A stretch of 64,000 bases of DNA from Caryophanon latum (GTDB lineage: Bacteria > Bacillota > Bacilli > Bacillales_A > Planococcaceae): positions 53,582 to 117,581 of the forward strand of contig NZ_MATO01000001.1 in the NCBI RefSeq assembly GCF_001700325.1. Reading direction: 5' to 3'. Made by a program: the position numbers and the translations under genes. Shown here piece after piece: positions 19,128 through 29,739 of the stretch. The first letter of the stretch is position 1, and the number at the start of each line of letters is the position of its first letter. The notes beneath the pieces were generated by a model, which was given only the letters and a program-made list of their open reading frames with translations, was not told the origin of the DNA and searched no databases.

Positions 19128-19321
19128 AGGACGAACCACAGCTTACTTACCCCTCGCTAATTTTGAACCCGCTCGCTAGCAGGTGGGTGTCCGCACGGCG
19201 ATATTAAACTTCCCGCTCCAATGGGGCATGCTCGCTATCAGCACAAATGTTAGACTCCCTATGTCCAAATGTTCGGTCAAATAATACACGAGAGTTTGGT
19301 GTATAAGTAAGTGTGTTTCGT
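19128..19321 (-). ncRNA. ssrS: 6S RNA (RNA polymerase regulator)
   Basis: About 194 nt on the minus strand. The 5' end ACGAAACACACTTACTTAT pairs almost fully with the 3' end GTAAGTAAGCTGTGGTTCGT, giving the long closing stem of 6S RNA; the middle holds GCGAGCATGCCCC, GGAGCGGG and GCGGACACCCACC, typical of the central helices. B. subtilis encodes one 6S RNA in exactly this gap between yrvM/tcdA and aspS, here separated from tcdA by nagB. 6S RNA binds housekeeping RNA polymerase as a promoter mimic in stationary phase. Ends are inferred from pairing and from the upstream promoter. Confidence 0.9.
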
Positions 19322-19328
19322 ATTACCG

Positions 19329-19358
19329 TTATATTATCACAACATATTTTAACTTTTC
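19329..19358 (-). promoter_or_regulatory. Promoter of 6S RNA
   Basis: Minus strand TTGAAA, about 18 bases, TAATAT, ending some seven bases before the predicted 5' end of the RNA. Coordinates are approximate to a few bases. Confidence 0.65.
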
Positions 19359-19510
19359 AACTAAATGCGCGAGTTTTCTAAAAAATGAGACAAAAGACTT
19401 CGAATTTATACATCTTTTATGAAAGCGCATTCAAAATAATGCCTTTTGTCGATTGACAATACCGAAGATGCTGTACAATCTGTATGAATAAAACGATCTG
19501 ATTCAACGAT

Positions 19511-19554
19511 AAAAAGCTATGCTAACAGTCAAAATCGACTATTAGCACAGCTAT
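19511..19554 (-). terminator. Terminator after aspS
   Basis: Minus strand GCTGTGCTAATAGTC pairs with GACTGTTAGCATAGC and is followed by TTTTT. Confidence 0.85.
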
Positions 19555-19563
19555 CATATATGA

Positions 19564-21336
19564 TTATTTACGAGCTGTTGCGCTAATGCGTAAGCTTAAC
19601 TCGTCTAATTGTGCTGGTGATACTTCTGATGGTGCTGCTGTTAATAAGCAAGAAGCTGTCGCTGTTTTCGGGAACGCGATTGTATCACGTAAGTTCGTGC
19701 GACCCGCAAGTAACATGACGAAACGATCTAAACCGAACGCTAAGCCGCCATGTGGAGGAACGCCGTATTCAAACGCTTCTAATAAGAAACCGAACTGCTC
19801 TTTTGCTTCTTCTTCAGAGAATCCTAAAAGCTCGAACATTTTGTTTTGTAACTCTGGCTCGAAAATACGAAGTGATCCGCCACCAAGCTCGTAACCGTTT
19901 AACACGATGTCGTATGCTTGTGCGCGCACTGCTGCTGGGTTCGTATCCATTAACTCGATATCTTCATCGAATGGGCGAGTGAATGGGTGGTGAGCCGCGT
20001 AGTAGCGACCTTCTTCCGCGTCGTATTCGAATAATGGCCAGTCAACGATCCATAAGAACTCGAATTTCGACTCGTCAATTAAGCCGTGTTCTTTACCAAG
20101 TTTTAAACGTAATGCGCCAAGTGCGTCATGTACGATGTTCGCTTTGTCAGCGCCGAATAATAATAAGTCGCCAACTTGTGCGTCCATGCGCTCGATTAAT
20201 GCAGCTGTTACTTCATCGCCGAAGAACTTCGCGATCGGTCCTACTAAGCCTTCTTCTGTTACTTTTAACCAAGCTAAACCTTTTGCTTTGTAGATCGCTA
20301 CAAAGTTTGCTAACTCGTCAAGCTCTTTACGCGTAAACGTATCTGCACCGCCTTTGAAGTTGATTGCTTTAACAACGCCACCATCTTCAATTGCACCTGT
20401 AAATACTTTTAACGTCGTTTTTTCTGCAAGGTCAGATAAGTCAACAAGCTCTAAGCCGAAGCGTACATCTGGCTTGTCTGAACCGAAACGATTCATCGCT
20501 TCTGTGTAAGGCATACGCTTAAATGGAATTTGTACGTCCACGCCTTTTACGTCTTTCATTACCGCTTGAATTAAACGCTCGTTCATTTCTAAAATTTCAT
20601 CCATTGACATGAATGATGTTTCGATGTCAACTTGCGTGAATTCTGGTTGACGGTCTGCACGTAAATCTTCATCGCGGAAGCAGCGTGCGATTTGGAAGTA
20701 CTTCTCGAAGCCGCCGACCATTAATAATTGTTTAAATAATTGTGGTGATTGTGGTAATGCGTAAAACTCGCCGCCGTGTACGCGAGATGGTACTAAATAG
20801 TCACGTGCGCCTTCTGGAGTTGATTTCGTTAAAATTGGTGTTTCTACTTCTAGGAAATCTTCGTTTTGTAAAAAGTTACGAATTGTGCGTGTTACGTCAG
20901 AGCGCATTTTGAAAATATCGTACATTACTGGACGACGTAAATCTAAATAGCGGTATTTTAAACGTAAGTCTTCGTTTACTTCTACATCATCTTCAATTGC
21001 AAACGGTGTTGTTTTTGCTTTGTTAATGATCGTTAATGTGTCTGCTACTACTTCGATTTCACCTGAAGCGATGTTCGGATTTACTTGGCTTGGGTCACGT
21101 TTGATCACTTTACCAGCAACTTCGATTACGTATTCAGAGCGAATTTTATCTGCAAGCTCTAACGCTTCTTTGCTGTTGTCGCCGAATACGACTTGTACGA
21201 TACCTGAACGGTCGCGTAAATCTACGAAAATTAAACCACCTAAGTCGCGGCGTTTTTGTACCCATCCTTTTAATACTACTTGTTGTTCGATTTGTTCTAG
21301 CGTTAAATCGCTAGCAACGTGTGTGCGTTTAGCCAT
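19564..21336 (-). CDS. aspS: Aspartyl-tRNA synthetase
   Basis: Class II synthetase charging tRNA-Asp (possibly also tRNA-Asn). 590 residues. N-terminal OB-fold anticodon domain with [22 protein letters not shown]; motif 2 region [22 protein letters not shown] (shown in part), the bacterial GAD insertion, and motif 3 [13 protein letters not shown] near 545. ATG 21334-21336 follows AAGGAGCAC. It is downstream of hisS, but a MITE-like insertion and about 170 bases now separate them; no independent promoter was identified. Confidence 0.97.
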   Translation of the reverse strand: MAKRTHVASDLTLEQIEQQVVLKGWVQKRRDLGGLIFVDLRDRSGIVQVVFGDNSKEALELADKIRSEYVIEVAGKVIKRDPSQVNPNIASGEIEVVADTLTIINKAKTTPFAIEDDVEVNEDLRLKYRYLDLRRPVMYDIFKMRSDVTRTIRNFLQNEDFLEVETPILTKSTPEGARDYLVPSRVHGGEFYALPQSPQLFKQLLMVGGFEKYFQIARCFRDEDLRADRQPEFTQVDIETSFMSMDEILEMNERLIQAVMKDVKGVDVQIPFKRMPYTEAMNRFGSDKPDVRFGLELVDLSDLAEKTTLKVFTGAIEDGGVVKAINFKGGADTFTRKELDELANFVAIYKAKGLAWLKVTEEGLVGPIAKFFGDEVTAALIERMDAQVGDLLLFGADKANIVHDALGALRLKLGKEHGLIDESKFEFLWIVDWPLFEYDAEEGRYYAAHHPFTRPFDEDIELMDTNPAAVRAQAYDIVLNGYELGGGSLRIFEPELQNKMFELLGFSEEEAKEQFGFLLEAFEYGVPPHGGLAFGLDRFVMLLAGRTNLRDTIAFPKTATASCLLTAAPSEVSPAQLDELSLRISATARK

Positions 21337-21357
21337 TGTTGTTGTGCTCCTTTTGTT

Positions 21358-21509
21358 ATTATTTATCAAGCGTGTTGACTAGCCAGTGAACTAGCAGGAG
21401 CGTATTACGGCTCGCTGCCACTGATATACAGCATTTATTTCAGCATGGTGACTAAAAATCATGAATTTCACTGTATATAAATGGCTAACCAACAGATATG
21501 ATTATTTAT
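21358..21509. mobile_element. MITE-like element, internally deleted copy D, with 9-bp target duplication
   Basis: Element 21367-21500 (134 bp) begins CAAGCGTGTTGACTAGCC and ends TGGCTAACCAACAGATATG, and is flanked by ATTATTTAT at 21358-21366 and 21501-21509. Compared with the copy at 15462 it is joined between GGCTCGCT and GCCACT, missing about 225 bp including the hairpin core. The right-hand duplicate contains the hisS stop codon (21506-21508), so insertion left hisS intact. Confidence 0.9.
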
Positions 21510-22813
21510 ACGTTTTTAAGAAAAATCTCATCATCTGTCAATCCATTGCGCTTATCTAACACATAACTCACTAAGTCAGCGAACGCTGTTTTTTGCTGCT
21601 CACCTGTCGCCATCGTTTTCACGTTCACTGCTTGCTCCTCTAACTCTGACTCACCTAGTACGATGACGAACTGCGCGTTTTGACGGTCTGCTGCCTTCAT
21701 TTGCGCCTTCATTTTACGGTCTAAGTAATCCATTTCAGCTGTAATGCCTGCTTTGCGGAACTGTGCAACAAGCTCGACTGCTTTTGCCTTCGCTTCTTCA
21801 TTCATTGCGACAACGTACATGTCTAATTGATTTTCCGTTGCGATTTCGATACCTTTTACTTCAAGCGCAAGAAGTAAACGCTCAATCGACATCGCAAAAC
21901 CGATACCAGGAGATTCTGGGCCCCCGATATCTTCTACTAAGCCATTGTAGCGTCCACCGCCACAAAGCGTCGTAATCGAACCGAAGCCTTCACCTGTAAT
22001 CATAATTTCAAACGCCGTGTGATTGTAGTAGTCTAAGCCACGTACTAAATTCGGATCGACCTCGTACGGAATGCCTAAAATGTCTAAATATTTTTTCACA
22101 TCGGCAAAGTACGCTGCTGAATCGTCCGTTAAATAGTTCGTTAATGCGGGTGCAGATGCCATTGCTGGGTGCTTTGCATCAACTTTACAATCGAGTACGC
22201 GCAGTGGATTTTTTTCTAGGCGGCTTTGGCAATCTGCACATAGCTCGTCCTTCACTGGTTCAAAATGTGCAACAAGTGCGGCGCGGTGTGCTTCACGCGT
22301 TTCTTTATCCCCTAATGAATTAATAACTAGCTTTAGCTCCGTTAAGCCAAGTGCTGTATAGACGTTCATCGCAAGCGCCATCACTTCAGCATCAATGGCA
22401 GGGTCTTTTGAACCAATTGCTTCTACGCCAAACTGTACGAATTGGCGATAGCGACCTGCTTGCTGACGCTCATAGCGAAACATTGGACCTGTGTAATATA
22501 GCTTTACAGGTTGATCGGCATTGCCAAACATTTTATGCTCAACGTATGCGCGCACTGCTGCGGCTGTTCCTTCTGGGCGTAGCGTTAATGAGCGTCCACC
22601 TTTATCTTCAAACGTGTACATTTCCTTTTGCACGATGTCGGTTGTGTCACCTACGCCGCGCTGGAAAAGCTCTGTTGATTCAAACATCGGCGTGCGAATT
22701 TCGTTGTAGCGGTAAACGTTACATAGCTCGCGAATAACTTGCTCGACCTTTTGCCACTTTTCTGACTGACCTGGTAAAATATCTTGTGTTCCTTTTGGTA
22801 CTTTAAAGCTCAT
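21506..22813 (-). CDS. hisS: Histidyl-tRNA synthetase
   Basis: Class II synthetase for tRNA-His, about 435 residues. Opening [21 protein letters not shown]; motif 2 region [22 protein letters not shown] (in part) near 107-128; HisA-box [14 protein letters not shown] near 262; [14 protein letters not shown] near 288; C-terminal anticodon-binding domain with [15 protein letters not shown] 22811-22813 follows AAAGGAGATG; a frame extending to 22855 was rejected. A T-box with a His specifier lies upstream. The stop codon is inside the target duplication of a MITE-like element. Confidence 0.97.
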   Translation of the reverse strand: MSFKVPKGTQDILPGQSEKWQKVEQVIRELCNVYRYNEIRTPMFESTELFQRGVGDTTDIVQKEMYTFEDKGGRSLTLRPEGTAAAVRAYVEHKMFGNADQPVKLYYTGPMFRYERQQAGRYRQFVQFGVEAIGSKDPAIDAEVMALAMNVYTALGLTELKLVINSLGDKETREAHRAALVAHFEPVKDELCADCQSRLEKNPLRVLDCKVDAKHPAMASAPALTNYLTDDSAAYFADVKKYLDILGIPYEVDPNLVRGLDYYNHTAFEIMITGEGFGSITTLCGGGRYNGLVEDIGGPESPGIGFAMSIERLLLALEVKGIEIATENQLDMYVVAMNEEAKAKAVELVAQFRKAGITAEMDYLDRKMKAQMKAADRQNAQFVIVLGESELEEQAVNVKTMATGEQQKTAFADLVSYVLDKRNGLTDDEIFLKNV

Positions 22814-22864
22814 CGCTTTCATCTCCTTTATTTTATTGAATAGCATTGACGGCATATCGCGTTG

Positions 22865-22985
22865 CTTTTCACTTCGAGGCAGGCTTTCCGCGGGCTCGGC
22901 TCAAGCCTCCTCACCGCGAGCGGTTGCGGGGTCTTGAGGCACGAGCTTTTCCCGCTGGAGTCCGCCTCTCGCTTCAAGCAACTTC
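22865..22985. repeat. REP-like hairpin element (first type), copy E
   Basis: GAGGCAGGCTTTCCGCGGGC at one end and CCCGCTGGAGTCCGCCTCTC at the other, with CTCAAGCCTCCTCACCGCGA and GCGGTTGCGGGGTCTTGAGG inside. It folds into a long imperfect hairpin. Its reverse complement occurs at 38400-38515. It lies between the hisS start and the hisS T-box. Confidence 0.85.
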
Positions 22986-23040
22986 CACTTCGTCAGCCGC
23001 ATCTGTCAATGATAAATGGAGCACATTCATACGCTAAAAC

Positions 23041-23332
23041 GTAAAAAAGCTCCCGTCTCTAGCGTACTAATACGCTAGGGACGAGAGCGACATATGTGCT
23101 TCCGCGGTTCCACCCTAGTTGACATCATAATTGCTGAATGCCCACCTCAATTATCGAATAACGGTCGATTGCCGGTTTCCCCTACTAAGTGTTGCTCTTT
23201 TCGAAAAAACGCCTCTTGAGTGTTATTCATTTTCACATGCTTCGGAAAAGATTTCAGCCACGTCTTTTCTCTCTAATAACCACATTTGTGTAAAAACTAC
23301 TCGCTCTGTCATCGGCTCTTTTATAGTAATTA
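23041..23332 (-). promoter_or_regulatory. T-box riboswitch of hisS (His specifier)
   Basis: Minus strand T-box CTAGGGTGGAACCGCGGAAG (about 23102-23120) followed by a 16-bp terminator stem (GCTCTCGTCCCTAGCG / CGCTAGAGACGGGAGC) and TTTTTT. The specifier loop reads GAATAACACTC, with CAC (23220-23222), a histidine codon. A REP-like element lies between the terminator and hisS. Confidence 0.92.
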
Positions 23333-23338
23333 CACCTT

Positions 23339-23367
23339 ATGTTAATGATGTGACCGTGCATTGTCAA
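23339..23367 (-). promoter_or_regulatory. Promoter of hisS leader
   Basis: TTGACA (23362-23367), 17 bases, TAACAT (23339-23344) on the minus strand, just upstream of the T-box RNA. Confidence 0.8.
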
Positions 23368-23481
23368 CTTAATTCGCTAAAACAATGAAAAAATGATAGA
23401 TTTCTCTTTAAATTTACGTCTATTTAAAGGTATACTTTTAAAGGAACGTAAACATGGTCTACACATAAAAGGAGGTATGAC

Positions 23482-24996
23482 ATGCAAAGGATTTTTTTAC
23501 TCCTTCCGCTTGTTGTTCTACTTTCTATACTTGCACCGTTTAGCAGTTCAACGACAGAAGCAGCAGATGATTTAATCGTAGGCGTAAGTGAAGTAAATTT
23601 ACGTAGCGGCCCTGGTCTTTCCTACGATGTCATTGCTTCTTTACCGCGTGATGAAGTATTAACTTCATTGCAACGTCAAGGCGACTGGATTCAAGTTTCA
23701 ACTGGTGGACGTAAAGGTTGGGTCGCTTCATGGCTCGTCGTTGCGAACACGAACAAAAGCAGCGATACGTCGAGCACGAAAAACGGCACGCAAATCGCTG
23801 TCTCACAAGTTGATAACTTAAACATTCGAGCTGACGCGGACATTTCCTCTAGTGTACTCGGTTGATTACCTGCTGGCGGTCAAGCAGTCGTATTGCAAGA
23901 AAAATACGGCTGGCTTCAAATTGACTACAACGGTAAAAAAGGCTGGATCGCTAAGGAATATGTTTCGCTTAAAACATCGGCTGAAAAACCAGCAACATCT
24001 GCTGCTGGGCTAACATTTACCGTGCAAGTCGATTTATTAAACGTGCGCGAAAGCTCGTCGTTAAAGTCAAACAAGCTGACAACGATTAAACGAGGACAAG
24101 TATTTAACGTATTAAAACAACAAGATTTATGGATTCAAATTGAGTACGCAGCTGGCAAAAAAGGCTGGGTATACAGCTTTTACGGTGCGCTTTCTGAAGG
24201 TGGCAATGTAACAGAAGGCAGCAATGTAACCGCTCAAAAAGCCGACAGCAAAAGCGTTCAAACGATTTACAACGGCACAAATTTACGTACTGGTCCGTCA
24301 ACAAATCATGCTGTCGTAGCACGCATTGATGCTGGACAAACGTTAAAGACAACTGGCGAGGAAAACGGCTGGTATAAAGTAACGTATAACGGACAGCCTG
24401 CATTTATCTCATCAACAGTCGTAAAATCTGCAAACGCTTCGTCATCTAGTCGAGGCGGCGCATTAAGTGGCTTAACGATTGTCGTTGACGCAGGACACGG
24501 AGGACACGATGGCGGTACGGTCGGCACACGCAACACGTTAGAAAAGCATTTAAATTTAGAAGTAGCATCCAAGCTTGCCTCTAAACTGCGTGCAAATGGC
24601 GCAAACGTCGTGTTAACTCGTGATTCGGACACATACTTATCATTACCGACACGCGTTTCAATTTCACATCAATACGCAGCAGATGCAGTTGTGAGCATTC
24701 ACCATGATGCCCATGCAGATCGCTCTGTACGAGGCTTCACGACATATTATTCTAATGATTTTCAAAAGCCTTTAGCCGACGCAATTAATGGTGGCTTAAA
24801 GCAACAAATTACACTACCTAACCGCGGCACGCAATACGGCGATTACTACATTACACGCGAAAACACACGCAGCGCTGTATTAGTTGAGCTTGGTTATTTA
24901 TCAAATGGCAGCGAGGAGCAAATTTTGCGCTCGAGCCAATTCCAAGAGCAAGCTGCTTATGGATTATATATCGGTTTACTAAACTACTTTAAATAA
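23482..24996 (+). pseudogene. SH3-domain N-acetylmuramoyl-L-alanine amidase with in-frame TGA (YrvJ-like)
   Basis: Secreted cell-wall hydrolase cleaving the amide bond between muramic acid and L-alanine. Read through one stop it is about 504 residues: signal peptide 1-29 (MQRIFLLLPLVVLLSILAPF), four bacterial SH3 wall-binding repeats (about 31-87, 101-165, 180-240, 255-320) and an Amidase_3 domain from about 330 with zinc/catalytic residues in VVDAGHGGHDGG, EKHLNLE, SIHHDAHAD and VLVELGYLSN. The TGA at 23863-23865 lies inside the second SH3 repeat (VLG-stop-LPAGG); the same frame continues with no shift. The front piece keeps the signal and one SH3; the back piece lacks a signal peptide and any ribosome site. 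ATG 23482 follows AAAAGGAGGT. Confidence 0.85.
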
Positions 24997-25035
24997 TAAC
25001 ATCGCGTGACGAGCTACATATGAGCTTTCACACAA

Positions 25036-25068
25036 CAAAAAAAGAGGTGTTTGCAGCAACACCCCTTC
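25036..25068 (-). terminator. Terminator after second chemoreceptor gene
   Basis: Minus strand AGGGGTGTTGCTGCAAACACCTC followed by TTTTTTTG; the stem is GGTGTT/AACACC with flanking pairs. Confidence 0.75.
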
Positions 25069-25075
25069 TCGATCA

Positions 25076-26557
25076 TTACACAGCTTTACTTAACGCACGC
25101 AATGAGTTACTTAATTCACTTAACTCGTTCGTCGCTTGAACAATTTGTTTTATCCACTGCGTTTCTCCTTCCAGCGTTTGCACAATTTCCTCCGTCGTTT
25201 GTGCATTGCTCGATGAAATTTGTACGAGTGTTTCAAGCTGCTGCTCAGATTGCTTAAAGACGAGCGTCGTTTCACCTAAATACTGAGCGTTCGCTTTTAG
25301 CTCCGTATTGGCGTGCTGAGCACTTTGTACAACTTGCTGCACGAGTAAGACGATTTCCCTCAATTGACGTTCCCCGTTTTCAATAGCGCGCTTGCCTTCA
25401 TGCGACTGCATTTGGGCAATGTGCGCTTCTTCTTTTAATACGTATGTCACGTCATGAATGTGCTGCGTAATTTTTGAGCTTTCATCCGCAAGCTTGCGTA
25501 CTTCCTCTGCGACAACCGCAAACCCTTTACCGTATTCGCCAGCACGTGCCGATTCAATTGAAGCATTGAGTGCGAGTAAATTCGTTTGGTCCGCAATTGC
25601 TTGAATACCTTGAAGCAATGTATTTACTTCATTTAAGCGCGCCGCTAACGCATCAACAGTCGTTGTCGTCGTCACCATCGTATCGCTTAACGTATCCATA
25701 TAGCTCGACACTTCCTGCACGTGGTTTGACGTATGCTGTAGCGTATTTACCATCGATACCGATTGTTCCGATAAATTTTCGGTCATGCGCTTTGAATGCT
25801 CCATTTTTTCAGAGGATTGATGCATCATCATATGAATGTCTGCCATCATTGTTGATTCCTCTTCAATTTGCTGAGCAATGCGCGCCGTGTTGCCAAAAAC
25901 TTCTTCACTACCTTGTTGCAACGTATGAATATGCTCATTTACTATTTTCGTTTCATTATGCAATACGTCTGCACTGTCTGCTAATTCACGCATCGTCGCC
26001 TCAAGCTGTTGTACGAGCTGCTCAGACGCTTGCTTTTGCTCGTTCGCCTCTTCAATGAGTCGACTTCCCCAACTCGTTACAAAATATAAGCCGATGATCA
26101 CACCGATATAAATCGCAACGAGCGTTAAAAACATCGCCAGCCGTTTCGGTCCACCTAAAAATGCCTCTGGAACGAGCGCATATACTATACAAATTGTCGC
26201 GATTAACACACCGCTATACACCGCGAGTAATTTCTTTTGAAAATATAACGCCGCCATTACAATTGTGAAGATGAGTACATAATGCTTGTTTAACGCGAAA
26301 CCATCTAAAAAGAAAAACGCACTCATGACAAGCAACGGAATAAACGGGAAAATGAATGCTTTTATTAAATCGCTGTAGCGCATGAAATAATTAATTGTCG
26401 CAACGATGATTACAAGCACTGCCGCCACTATAAATGTAAACGCTTTCTCCACTCCTAACTCAATGACTAACGGTGCAATAAACAGCACAACGATTGCATA
26501 AATCATCAATACATTTAACTGATGCGCTCGTTTTATATGTTGAATTTTTAACTCCAT
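25076..26557 (-). CDS. Methyl-accepting chemotaxis protein with six-helix membrane sensor
   Basis: 493 residues. Residues 1-170 contain about six hydrophobic helices with very short loops (for example [19 protein letters not shown] and [18 protein letters not shown]), so there is no sizeable extracellular domain. No clear HAMP follows; a coiled coil leads to the signalling tip [33 protein letters not shown] near 335-365. Start ATG 26555-26557 after GAGGAGAG. Such receptors may sense a membrane or redox signal, but the ligand cannot be told. Its promoter region contains a TACATCAAA half-site like that at nupC. No chemotaxis genes adjoin it. Confidence 0.92.
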   Translation of the reverse strand: MELKIQHIKRAHQLNVLMIYAIVVLFIAPLVIELGVEKAFTFIVAAVLVIIVATINYFMRYSDLIKAFIFPFIPLLVMSAFFFLDGFALNKHYVLIFTIVMAALYFQKKLLAVYSGVLIATICIVYALVPEAFLGGPKRLAMFLTLVAIYIGVIIGLYFVTSWGSRLIEEANEQKQASEQLVQQLEATMRELADSADVLHNETKIVNEHIHTLQQGSEEVFGNTARIAQQIEEESTMMADIHMMMHQSSEKMEHSKRMTENLSEQSVSMVNTLQHTSNHVQEVSSYMDTLSDTMVTTTTTVDALAARLNEVNTLLQGIQAIADQTNLLALNASIESARAGEYGKGFAVVAEEVRKLADESSKITQHIHDVTYVLKEEAHIAQMQSHEGKRAIENGERQLREIVLLVQQVVQSAQHANTELKANAQYLGETTLVFKQSEQQLETLVQISSSNAQTTEEIVQTLEGETQWIKQIVQATNELSELSNSLRALSKAV

Positions 26558-26796
26558 TGTTTAATCTCTCCTCATACAAACACTGTTTCATTTAAAAATA
26601 ACGCAAACATAAGAAAAAAGAATCACCATTTGTACTCATAATTAAAAATACAAAAGACTAATTTTTCGTGAAATTGATTTGATTATACATCAAACTGCCT
26701 AAAAATAGTATCATTTACTATTAACATTTTATATACAACTTTAAAAACAATGGATTTTATAGGCAAAAAGACAACACTTTACAAACTTTATTTTCA

Positions 26797-26858
26797 CAAA
26801 AAAATGCGAGGAATACGTGTAAGTGGCGTACATGCCCCTTCTTCGTTTTCCTCGCATA
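26797..26858 (-). terminator. Terminator after dtd
   Basis: Minus strand ATGCGAGGAA and TTCCTCGCAT form the base of a long stem, followed by TTTTTTTG. The remainder of the 26558-26796 gap holds only AT-rich DNA. Confidence 0.85.
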
Positions 26859-26865
26859 TGAGTGA

Positions 26866-27315
26866 TTAACGGTTATGCGTATCTAATACGATCGTTACTG
26901 GTCCATCGTTAATGAGCTGCACGTCCATCATCGCACCAAAAATACCAGTTTCAACGACAAGCCCGTACTCATTGCGCAATACGTCATTAAACGTCTCCCA
27001 CATTGGCTTGGCGATACTTGGGTGCGCCGCCTTCGTAAAGCTTGGGCGACGACCTTTTTTCGTTTCCGCATATAATGTAAATTGCGATACCGATAAAATC
27101 GCACCCCCAACATCGTGAATGCTTAAATTCATTTTGCCCTCTGCATCTTCGAACAAGCGCATTTCTGCAATTTTTCGTGCTGCGTATGCAATATCGTCTG
27201 CTGTATCTTCCGCTGTAATGCCGACAAGCAGCACATATCCTTTATCAATTGCGCCAGTCACCTGTCCATCTACTGTAACAGATGCTTCGCGACTTCTTTG
27301 TAATACGACTTTCAT
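26866..27315 (-). CDS. dtd: D-aminoacyl-tRNA deacylase
   Basis: Removes D-amino acids (and glycine mis-charged on tRNA-Ala) from tRNA. 149 residues, normal length. Signature [19 protein letters not shown] near 77-95 with the active-site SQFT, and the cross-subunit motif [11 protein letters not shown] near 136-146. Opening [18 protein letters not shown] is typical. It starts 16 bases after the rel stop on the same strand; the pair rel-dtd is co-transcribed in Bacillus. Start ATG 27313-27315 after AAGGTAGGG. Confidence 0.97.
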   Translation of the reverse strand: MKVVLQRSREASVTVDGQVTGAIDKGYVLLVGITAEDTADDIAYAARKIAEMRLFEDAEGKMNLSIHDVGGAILSVSQFTLYAETKKGRRPSFTKAAHPSIAKPMWETFNDVLRNEYGLVVETGIFGAMMDVQLINDGPVTIVLDTHNR

Positions 27316-27331
27316 GTAAAAACCCTACCTT

Positions 27332-29527
27332 TTAATTAATGACGCGCTGCACGGAATAAATGTCTGGCAGCTGTTTAATGCGCTCTACAACTTTGTGTAA
27401 ATGCGTAATGTTTGAAATGCCAATCGTTAAATGAATCGTCGCCATTTTTTCACGGTCTGAGCGTCCATTTACCGCATTGATGTTCGTTTTCGTCTCGCTC
27501 ACACATTGCATCACTTCGTTTAAAATACCCGGGCGATCAAACGCCGAAATTTCGATATCGACAGGGTACTCTTTGCGATTTGGCGCTAAGTTCGACTCCC
27601 ACTGCACATCAATAATACGCTCCTCGTCACCTTCTACATGCACATTCGGACAGTCGTCACGGTGAACAGAAACGCCGCGCCCTTTCGTAATGAAACCGAC
27701 AATTTCATCACCCGGCACCGGTGTACAGCAACGTGATAAACGAATGAGTAAGTTTTCAATGCCCGGCACAACGACACCTGTTTCGGTACGCTTTTGCTGC
27801 TGCGGGTTTTTCATTTCTTTTTGAATCTTTTCAAGCGCCTCTTCTTGCTCGCGCTCTTTTCGCTGCTTTTCAGCTAAACGGTTAATAACTTGCTGTGCCG
27901 TAATACCACCAACGCCAACTGCTGCATATAAATCGTCCTCGTTCGTATAATTGAACTTCTCATATACACGCTTCATGTTTTCGCTTGTGAAAATTTCCTT
28001 TGCATTCCATTCTTGAGATTTTAGCTCCTGCTGTACCATCTCTTTACCTTTTTCGATATTTTCATCGCGTAAATGGCGCTTAAAGAATGCTTTAATTTTA
28101 TTTTTCGCCTGTGACGACTGCGCAATTTTTAACCAGTCCCGGCTCGGTCCAAACGACTGCTTCGACGTTAAAATTTCTAAAATGTCCCCTGTATGCAGCT
28201 CTGTATCAAGTGGCACCATTTTACCGTTTACTTTTGCGCCAATTGTGCGATTACCGATTTCAGAATGTACGCGGTACGCAAAGTCAATCGGTACGGAGCC
28301 AGCTGGTAGCTCGATCACGTCACCTTTTGGCGTAAATACGTATACCATATCGGAAAATAAATCGAATTTCAGCGATTCCATAAACTCCTTAGCGTTTGTT
28401 GAATCTTGCTGGAATTCTAAAATTTCACGGAACCACGTTAGCTTTTGGTCAATTGTTTCTCGGTGCGTATCGACGCTGCGACCTTCTTTATATGCCCAAT
28501 GTGCTGCAACCCCGTACTCTGCAAACTTATGCATTTCCTTCGTACGAATTTGCACTTCAAGCGGATCACCATATGGACCAATTACTGTCGTATGAAGCGA
28601 TTGATATAAGTTCTGCTTCGGCATCGCGATGTAATCTTTAAATCGTCCTGGCATCGGCTTCCAAAGCGTATGGATAATGCCTAGCACGGCGTAACAGTCT
28701 TTAATGCTATCGACTAATACGCGCACCGCAAGTAAATCGTAAATTTCGTTAAACTGCTTATCTTGTAAATGCATTTTGCGATATACGCTATAAATATGCT
28801 TCGGACGACCGTAAATGTCCGCTTCGATTTCAACTTCATGCAGCTGTGATGTTACTTCATCTACAATATTATCTAAATACGCTTCACGCTCAGCACGTTT
28901 TTTCTTCATCAAGCTCACGACGCGGTAATATTGCTGCGGATCTAAATAACGCAGTGCGGTATCCTCAAGCTCCCACTTCACTTTAGAAATTCCTAAACGG
29001 TGTGCAAGTGGTGCGAAAATTTCAATCGTTTCCTTTGAGATACGTCGCTGTTTTTCTGTTGGCAAATGCTTTAATGTACGCATGTTGTGTAGGCGGTCTG
29101 CAAGCTTAATTAAAATGACGCGAATATCCTGCGCCATCGCAACGACCATTTTACGATGGTTTTCAGCTTGCTGTGCCTCTTTTGACATATATTTAATTTT
29201 TTCTAGCTTCGTTACGCCGTCTACAAGCAGCGCAACATCTTCATTAAATTGTTCGACAATGTCCTCACGCGTTACGTCCGTATCTTCTACAACATCGTGT
29301 AAAAAACCAGCCGCCACCGTTTCAGGATCCATTTGTAATTCCGCTAAAATACCCGCCACTTGGACTGGGTGAATAATATAAGGTTCCCCGGAGCTTCGGA
29401 ACTGCTCGATATGTGCTTCACGTGCGACGTCATATGCTCGTTTTACGAATGCGACGTTCTTTTCGTTCATGTACGTTTCGACCATGCCAAAAACTTCTTC
29501 AGGGGTCATAATGTGCTCTTTTGCCAT
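27332..29527 (-). CDS. rel: Bifunctional (p)ppGpp synthetase/hydrolase Rel
   Basis: Controls the stringent response by making and degrading (p)ppGpp on starved ribosomes. 731 residues. HD hydrolase domain with HPVQVAGIL and FLHDVVEDTD near 50-80 (intact HD, so hydrolysis should be active); synthetase domain with RFKDYIAMPKQNLYQSLHTT near 300; TGS domain with VFTPKGDVIELPAGSVPIDFAY (in part) near 395; zinc-finger region with CCTPVPGDEI; C-terminal ACT domain from about 660 (FDRPGILNEVMQCV). ATG 29525-29527 follows AAGGTGGG. Order apt-rel-dtd as in B. subtilis, with a REP-like element between apt and rel. Confidence 0.97.
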   Translation of the reverse strand: MAKEHIMTPEEVFGMVETYMNEKNVAFVKRAYDVAREAHIEQFRSSGEPYIIHPVQVAGILAELQMDPETVAAGFLHDVVEDTDVTREDIVEQFNEDVALLVDGVTKLEKIKYMSKEAQQAENHRKMVVAMAQDIRVILIKLADRLHNMRTLKHLPTEKQRRISKETIEIFAPLAHRLGISKVKWELEDTALRYLDPQQYYRVVSLMKKKRAEREAYLDNIVDEVTSQLHEVEIEADIYGRPKHIYSVYRKMHLQDKQFNEIYDLLAVRVLVDSIKDCYAVLGIIHTLWKPMPGRFKDYIAMPKQNLYQSLHTTVIGPYGDPLEVQIRTKEMHKFAEYGVAAHWAYKEGRSVDTHRETIDQKLTWFREILEFQQDSTNAKEFMESLKFDLFSDMVYVFTPKGDVIELPAGSVPIDFAYRVHSEIGNRTIGAKVNGKMVPLDTELHTGDILEILTSKQSFGPSRDWLKIAQSSQAKNKIKAFFKRHLRDENIEKGKEMVQQELKSQEWNAKEIFTSENMKRVYEKFNYTNEDDLYAAVGVGGITAQQVINRLAEKQRKEREQEEALEKIQKEMKNPQQQKRTETGVVVPGIENLLIRLSRCCTPVPGDEIVGFITKGRGVSVHRDDCPNVHVEGDEERIIDVQWESNLAPNRKEYPVDIEISAFDRPGILNEVMQCVSETKTNINAVNGRSDREKMATIHLTIGISNITHLHKVVERIKQLPDIYSVQRVIN

Positions 29528-29739
29528 ACGTTGCCCACCTTGTTCATCATATATTTCGAATCATTGTATATATTATTATAAAAAAAGAATTGCGCTTTGC
29601 AAACGTGTCACTTTATAATCATTCTAATTTTCGAGTTATTGTTCATTGTAGCATACTCAGCAGTACAAATGCCTTATGTTTAATGAAAACATTGTGAATG
29701 TGTGTATTTTTTAGTTCATCACCGTAAGCTATGGTTGAC

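Noticed and set aside
19452..19482. Plus-strand TTGACA...TACAAT near 19455 as a promoter
   Set aside because: The spacer is only about 15 bases and no plus-strand gene or RNA follows; it points into the 3' end of aspS.
23863..23865. Recoding of TGA (tryptophan or selenocysteine) to explain the two in-frame TGA codons
   Set aside because: Clear genes in the window end in TGA (for example pheA, mreC and the chemoreceptor at 13095), and no SECIS-like hairpin was seen after either codon. Nonsense mutation fits better.
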